A stretch of 64,000 bases of DNA from RGIG6165 sp045538835 (GTDB lineage: Bacteria > Bacillota > Clostridia > Oscillospirales > Feifaniaceae): assembly GCA_045538835.1 (NCBI GenBank), contig JAZQEF010000018.1:288852-352851 (forward strand), read 5' to 3'. This document shows, in pieces, positions 59,857-64,000 of this stretch (its first letter is position 1; each line of letters starts with the position of its first letter). Under the pieces are notes generated by a model, which was not told where the DNA came from, ran no database searches, and saw nothing but the letters and a program-made list of their open reading frames with translations. The position numbers were made by a program, and so were the translations under genes.

Positions 59857-61011
59857 TTATCTATCAAGTCCTATAGCTTTTTTTGCTATTTCCATATAAG
59901 AGAAAGTCTTTATTCCGACACTCTGCGCAACATCCACCATACTTTCGTATACGCCCTCTTTATAAAGTACTTTTTCAAGTACGCCCTTGATATATTCTGT
60001 CGAATCTTCTTCAATAAAGAGGCAGTTTCCGCCCACATCAATATGATCAATACCGTCCCACTTCTTTAAAACCATCGGAAGACCTGTTGCTGCCGCCTGC
60101 TCCCAAAGAACTGAATGTGTACCTGGAAATACCGCAAGGTCAGCCGCAAGAAAGAGATTATATGCAAATGATGAATCTATCCAACCTATCTGTACAATAC
60201 GTTTGTCGTCTATCGCCTCAAACAAAGGTTCCATATCAGGTGAGAGTTTGCCAAAAACAATAAGTTTTATCTTACCATCATCCATAGTTTTAATTGCTTC
60301 AACAAGCAGATGAATATTCTTTATTCTGTCTATCTTACCGCCTGTCACCATTAAGAAATCATCATCGGCAATATCATACTGTTCTCTGACAGATGCCCTT
60401 ATAGTTTCTTTATTTTCAAAATCAATCTTACTTTCGTCGCCGCCCATAACAAGAAGTTCCGTCTTGTTTACGGGTAGTTTATACACTTCTCTGAGATAGC
60501 GCACACGAAGCGGCAGAACACCCCAAACCATCTCGCAGAATCTTCCTGCCTTACGCACCTGAGTACCCCAGATTACCGTATGCAATAGCCTGCGTTTAAA
60601 GGTATTTATTGGTGTATTTACATAGTCGCCGTGCTGATCGGCGTATATCCGCACATGTTTATGTTTTTTCTTGTATTTTTTGACTTCACCCATAGAAAAT
60701 GACTGAGTGCCGTGAATATATATTATGTCAGGGCCGTATTCCTCAAGTCTTTCACACAGACCGTCATATCTCTTGAACATTTCGTTATACTTACCCTTTT
60801 TGTAAGGCAACACAGTAACCTCGATACCGTCACGATTTACATATGTTCCAACTTCCTTTTTGCCTATAGTGCCATCCGGATTAAAAGTATACGTATTACA
60901 AAAAACCTTGACTTCGTGACCAAGTTGTTTATGTTTTCTTGGAAATACATTCTCCTGATATTCGAGATTTTCAACAAACTGACATCCTGCGCAAAAATGA
61001 AGTATTTTCAT
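59857..61011 (-). CDS. Glycosyltransferase, GT-B family 4-like
   Basis: A 384-residue protein with two Rossmann-like domains. The N-domain has VFPRKHKQLGHEVKVFCN and DIIYIHGTQSF; the C-domain has FLMVTGGKIDRIKNIHLLVEA (donor-binding region) and SVLWEQAAATGLPMVLKKW (E...A..G.P nucleotide-sugar motif). It transfers a sugar to a surface-glycan acceptor in the cytosol. The ATG at 61,011 has GGAGG upstream. Donor and acceptor cannot be read. Confidence 0.85.
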   Translation of the reverse strand: MKILHFCAGCQFVENLEYQENVFPRKHKQLGHEVKVFCNTYTFNPDGTIGKKEVGTYVNRDGIEVTVLPYKKGKYNEMFKRYDGLCERLEEYGPDIIYIHGTQSFSMGEVKKYKKKHKHVRIYADQHGDYVNTPINTFKRRLLHTVIWGTQVRKAGRFCEMVWGVLPLRVRYLREVYKLPVNKTELLVMGGDESKIDFENKETIRASVREQYDIADDDFLMVTGGKIDRIKNIHLLVEAIKTMDDGKIKLIVFGKLSPDMEPLFEAIDDKRIVQIGWIDSSFAYNLFLAADLAVFPGTHSVLWEQAAATGLPMVLKKWDGIDHIDVGGNCLFIEEDSTEYIKGVLEKVLYKEGVYESMVDVAQSVGIKTFSYMEIAKKAIGLDR

Positions 61012-61102
61012 ATCTGCCTCCAAAAACGCATTGTTTTAAATTGCTTATAGTTAAATTAATTATATCATATTAAATATTTTTTGTATATATAAAAAGACCG
61101 AA

Positions 61103-61747
61103 TTAACATTCGGTCTTTACTATTTTCAGCGCATCTAAAAGCGTATCACATATCTCATATGCCTTTTCTCTCATCTCGTCAGTCGGCGGCAATCTGTCGG
61201 GAATCATAAATGCCCTGATACCTGCCGCATATAACGCGCGGACACCGTTATATGAATCTTCAAAACCTATCGCTTCACACGGTGAAACGCCCACCTTTTC
61301 ACAGGCGTAAAGATATATATCGGGATTTGGCTTGCCGTTTACAACGCTTTCACCGCCGATAATACAGTCAAAATAATCTATAAGCCCCGCCTCTGTTATC
61401 TCTTTTTCCACTATTTTTGAAACCGTTGATGAAACGACCGCAAGTTTTATCCCCTTATTTTTCAAATAGGACAACATCTCCTCTATGCCGACTTTTTTTG
61501 CTATGCCGTCACGAGCCATACATTCATACTGATGGGCAAGCATTTTGTCATGAATATGCTCACCATCTTTGCCGTAATGCTCGATAAATATCTTATCCGC
61601 AACTGTTCTGTTTACACCTATCACAAGAGGCGCTACATCTTTTATATTTTTCAGACCGAGATCTCTTCCCACTATCATTGCCGAGCGCAAAAAAGCGCTC
61701 TCAGTATCGAGAATAAGCCCGTCCATATCAAATAATGCTGCTTTCAT
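61103..61747 (-). CDS. HAD-superfamily hydrolase, beta-phosphoglucomutase-like
   Basis: A 214-residue HAD protein of subfamily IA. Motif I is FDMDGLILDTE (the DxD pair and the LDTE of the PGMB/YhcW group), motif II VVSSTVS, motif III NGKPNPDIY and motif IV GFEDSYNGVRALYAAG. Such enzymes are sugar phosphatases or phosphoglucomutases. The ATG at 61,747 has GGGGTGA upstream. Divergent from the deacetylase gene. Confidence 0.86.
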   Translation of the reverse strand: MKAALFDMDGLILDTESAFLRSAMIVGRDLGLKNIKDVAPLVIGVNRTVADKIFIEHYGKDGEHIHDKMLAHQYECMARDGIAKKVGIEEMLSYLKNKGIKLAVVSSTVSKIVEKEITEAGLIDYFDCIIGGESVVNGKPNPDIYLYACEKVGVSPCEAIGFEDSYNGVRALYAAGIRAFMIPDRLPPTDEMREKAYEICDTLLDALKIVKTEC

Positions 61748-61816
61748 TAAATCACCCCTAAAATAATAGCATTTTTCACGCATCTCTTCAATATACTTTT
61801 TACAGAGGTGGAAAAT

Positions 61817-62602
61817 ATGAGGTTATTTATTCTGAAAAAGAAACATCTTCTCCCTATATGCGGAGTACTTCTGGCAATAGGAATAGTCTGTGCAGTCGGA
61901 CTGACAGGCAGAGATACGGCTCAGACTGCAGCTGTTAAACGAGAAGTACCAATTTACTGTGTCGCTACCGACGATAAGAAAGTTGCACTCAGTTTTGACG
62001 CCGCATGGGGTAACGAGGATACAGAACTTCTTATTGAGATTTTAGGAAAAAACAATGTTCCCGCAACATTTTTTGTTGTCGGCGAGTGGGTGGATAAGTA
62101 TCCCGAAAGCGTGAAAGCCCTATCCGATGCAGGCCACGATATTATGAACCACTCCGACACACATCCGCATATGCCGCAGTTATCGGCAGAGCAGATGAAA
62201 AGCGAAATAAATAATTGCAACTCCAAAATCGAATCGGTAACAGGAAAATGTCCCACTCTTTTCAGAATGCCGTACGGCGATTACAACGATCTTGTTGTAA
62301 AAACTGTCGGAGAGGTGAATATGTATCCTATTCAGTGGGATGTAGACAGCCTTGACTGGAAAGGTCTCTCTGCCGACGAGATCTGCAAAAGAGTGACATC
62401 AAAAGTCAAAAACGGTTCTATAGTCCTTTTTCATAACGCTGCAGAAAATACGCCTGCCGCGCTTCCAGGCATCATCGAAACACTTAAAAATGACGGTTAT
62501 GAGTTTGTAAAAGTCTCCGATTTAATATATAAAGATAACTACAGCATAGATAATGCAGGTGTTCAACATATGAATTCATCAGATGAAAATATATCTGAAT
62601 AA
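61817..62602 (+). CDS. Polysaccharide deacetylase, membrane-anchored
   Basis: A 261-residue protein. Residues 10-30 form a signal anchor. The NodB domain has motif 1 ALSFDAAWGNED (catalytic Asp), motif 2 HDIMNHSDTHPHM (zinc histidines HxxxxH), motif 3 FRMPYGDYND and LFHNAAENTPAAL near the end. It resembles the sporulation deacetylases (PdaB-type) in length and the AAWG.ED motif, so it may act on spore cortex peptidoglycan. AGAGGTGG precedes the ATG. Confidence 0.9.
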   Translation: MRLFILKKKHLLPICGVLLAIGIVCAVGLTGRDTAQTAAVKREVPIYCVATDDKKVALSFDAAWGNEDTELLIEILGKNNVPATFFVVGEWVDKYPESVKALSDAGHDIMNHSDTHPHMPQLSAEQMKSEINNCNSKIESVTGKCPTLFRMPYGDYNDLVVKTVGEVNMYPIQWDVDSLDWKGLSADEICKRVTSKVKNGSIVLFHNAAENTPAALPGIIETLKNDGYEFVKVSDLIYKDNYSIDNAGVQHMNSSDENISE

Positions 62603-62605
62603 AAT

Positions 62606-62630
62606 AAAGAACTCCCACAAGGAGTTCTTT
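62606..62630. terminator. Terminator between convergent genes
   Basis: A 10-bp stem (AAAGAACTCC) with 5-base loop and T-run. Confidence 0.9.
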
Positions 62631-62642
62631 TTCTGTGTAACA

Positions 62643-63326
62643 TTACTTTCTTTTAAGGTCAGCATAAAGCAGATCAACGAACACTATGCCAAGCGGTATA
62701 AGCGTCAACCATATCGTTTTTCCGCCGACATAGCGGCAGACAAGCGCCGACACCGCCGCGCCCAGCACAAAAAAGACCAGCATACGTATATGTACAAAAA
62801 CCTGTGTTTTTGAAGCACCGTCACGTTGTTTTAAACAATGCGCAACCGCAACCCCCGTCTGCCTCAGATGATTTGTGCAGAAGGTGGTCGCCATCGGAAT
62901 TCCCTCCGCCTGTCTGAAGGTATTGTACTGCATAGAACATATAAAATTTATAGTTATCTGAGATATCTGGTAAGGCACACTGTCGGGCAGAGCCCCGATG
63001 CCGAGTATCAGCAACATTTCAAAGAATATCAATGCCGTATCCCAACGGATGATAAACTTTTCTTTGAAGGTGTCGGGAAAAATTTCCGACACCACCGCAC
63101 CCAAAAAATATGCGCTCATCGGAATAAAGTAGTACAATGCCTTAAACCACTGCCCTTTACCCAAAGACACGGCAAGCAGAACAAAATTCGCCGTCTGCGC
63201 ATTACAGAAAACTCCACCTTTTAGCGAAACGGTATATGCACCGTAAAATCCCGACACAAAGATCAGTGCCCAGTATATCCAATGTTTTTCACATTCAAGA
63301 TATTGTAAGTTCTTTTTTTCTATCAT
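62643..63326 (-). CDS. DUF1275 (YoaK-like) membrane protein
   Basis: A 227-residue protein with six hydrophobic segments. The family opening FVSGFYGAYTVSLKGGVFCNAQTANFVLLAVSLG (conserved G...GN.. type segment) and the CTNHLRQTGVAVAH block fit DUF1275. Members are predicted transporters of unknown substrate. It stands alone, divergent from the next gene. Confidence 0.88.
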   Translation of the reverse strand: MIEKKNLQYLECEKHWIYWALIFVSGFYGAYTVSLKGGVFCNAQTANFVLLAVSLGKGQWFKALYYFIPMSAYFLGAVVSEIFPDTFKEKFIIRWDTALIFFEMLLILGIGALPDSVPYQISQITINFICSMQYNTFRQAEGIPMATTFCTNHLRQTGVAVAHCLKQRDGASKTQVFVHIRMLVFFVLGAAVSALVCRYVGGKTIWLTLIPLGIVFVDLLYADLKRK

Positions 63327-63429
63327 AATTGATCTCCGCTAGTATATCTATCGAGATATTATATACCATATCATTACTTTTTTAAAGACTTTTCTGAATA
63401 TAGTGTACTTTTGCGGAAAATATAACTCT

Positions 63430-63807
63430 ATGAAGAGTTTTACTAAGCAGTTATATATTTTCTTAATAGGTGGCGGCGCCTATTTTATCATCGAACTTAT
63501 ATATCGCGGTTACTCGCATCCCTCTATGTTTGCAGTGGGCGGTCTGTGTGTTCTTTTTCTGTATAAAATAAACGGCTGGTTTTTTGAAAAACCGATACTG
63601 CTTCGCGCCCTGCTTGGAAGCATTGCCATATCAATGACTGAATTCATATCGGGTTGCATTCTCAACATATGGTTTGGTATGAATATCTGGGACTATTCAT
63701 CTCTGCCTCTTAACATTTTTGGGCAGATTTCGCTTCTTTTTTCATTTTATTGGTTTCTTCTCTGTATACCCGCTATGGGGATACTCAGTAAAATAAAGAC
63801 GGTATGA
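63430..63807 (+). CDS. Small membrane protein, putative ABC-transporter type IV family
   Basis: A 125-residue protein with four hydrophobic segments. The pattern YFIIELIYRGYSHPSMF, LLGSIAISMTEFISGCILNIWFGMNIWDYS and LPLNIFGQISLLFSFYWF matches the CmpB/PF06541 family, whose transporter label is a prediction. The start is uncertain: ATG at 63,430 or GTG at 63,403, neither with a strong ribosome site. Confidence 0.72.
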   Translation: MKSFTKQLYIFLIGGGAYFIIELIYRGYSHPSMFAVGGLCVLFLYKINGWFFEKPILLRALLGSIAISMTEFISGCILNIWFGMNIWDYSSLPLNIFGQISLLFSFYWFLLCIPAMGILSKIKTV

Positions 63808-63872
63808 CTTTGGGCGTGCTCACTTAGGGATGAATCGGTTTTGGCTTGATATTTCCCGCCCATACTTCATAA

Positions 63873-63909
63873 AAAAATTCCGTAATACACAAAGTATTGC
63901 GGAATTTTT
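63873..63909 (+). terminator. Rho-independent terminator
   Basis: A stem of about 15 bp with one G-T pair (AATTCCGTAATAC and GTATTGCGGAATT) followed by T5. Confidence 0.85.
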
Positions 63910-64000
63910 GTTATTTTGTCTGAACAAAAAATCTCTAACCCAAAACTGCAAAGCACCTCAAAAAACATTATTTTGGATGAAGAACAAGGCAAAAACCCTC
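63910..64000. other. Window end without a recognisable gene
   Basis: The last 91 bases show no open frame of note on either strand and no clear repeat. Confidence 0.5.

Noticed and set aside
1..64000. CRISPR array, rRNA operon or intact insertion sequence
   Set aside because: No regularly spaced short repeats, no rRNA-like segments and no transposase with terminal inverted repeats were seen.

Overview
The window reads as chromosomal DNA of a spore-forming, Gram-positive anaerobe of the class Clostridia, moderately AT-rich. The evidence is a cotJABC spore-coat operon, an alpha/beta-type small acid-soluble spore protein, a yaaL-bofA pair, the short Firmicutes-type NusA, the rimP-nusA-rnpM-infB and rpsF-ssb-rpsR operons, strong GGAGG ribosome sites and many ferredoxin-type Fe-S proteins. 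I cannot name the genus from sequence alone.

Positions 1 to about 12,632 are an accessory region whose left end lies outside the window. It holds a cytoplasmic leucine-rich-repeat (BspA-type) gene cluster, a small serine resolvase, a plasmid or phage-like replication cassette (unknown protein, P4/D5-type primase-helicase, three small genes) and a large serine recombinase. Downstream lie two cargo genes, a Fic protein with an operator-like promoter and an OLD-family ATPase/TOPRIM nuclease. Each is followed on its right by a dead fragment of a recombinase related to the intact one. The last fragment abuts the 3' end of cotJC, whose final codons have been replaced. This looks like repeated insertion of related serine-recombinase elements next to a sporulation gene.

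From 12.6 to 37.0 kb is ordinary core genome: cotJABC, a SecB-like gene, an FMN-binding lipoprotein, SASP, an Mrp-type ATPase, a cyclophilin, a QueG-like protein, the translation operons, an S1-domain protein, a PstS-like lipoprotein followed by two paralogous WG-repeat lipoproteins, a METTL25-type methyltransferase, a cell-wall amidase, a eukaryote-type glycogen branching enzyme, HPF, ApgM, tRNA-Arg(CCG), a DivIVA-like protein and tRNA-Ser(GGA).

From 36,993 to 47,567 is a decayed island in tRNA-Ser, bounded by a 22-bp exact direct repeat of the tRNA 3' end. It has no integrase catalytic domain. It contains a membrane protein, a remnant that resembles the tail of another polyvalent protein, and a 5'-truncated gene for a 2,782-residue polyvalent protein: a nuclease-like domain, two HExxH metallopeptidase-like domains, two related beta-rich domains joined by near-identical linkers, and a long membrane-associated C-terminal region. 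It abuts a headless serine recombinase.

From 47.6 to 64.0 kb is core genome again: murQ, an M20 amidohydrolase, a ferredoxin-fused aldo/keto reductase, DUF2935 and manganese-catalase genes, HAD phosphatases, a degV gene broken by an internal deletion, an in-frame chimera of an iron alcohol dehydrogenase head and an aldehyde dehydrogenase tail, a lipid kinase, a DUF362 protein, yaaL-bofA, and an envelope group (VanZ-like, O-antigen ligase-like, glycosyltransferase, polysaccharide deacetylase). I saw no CRISPR array, rRNA gene or intact insertion sequence.
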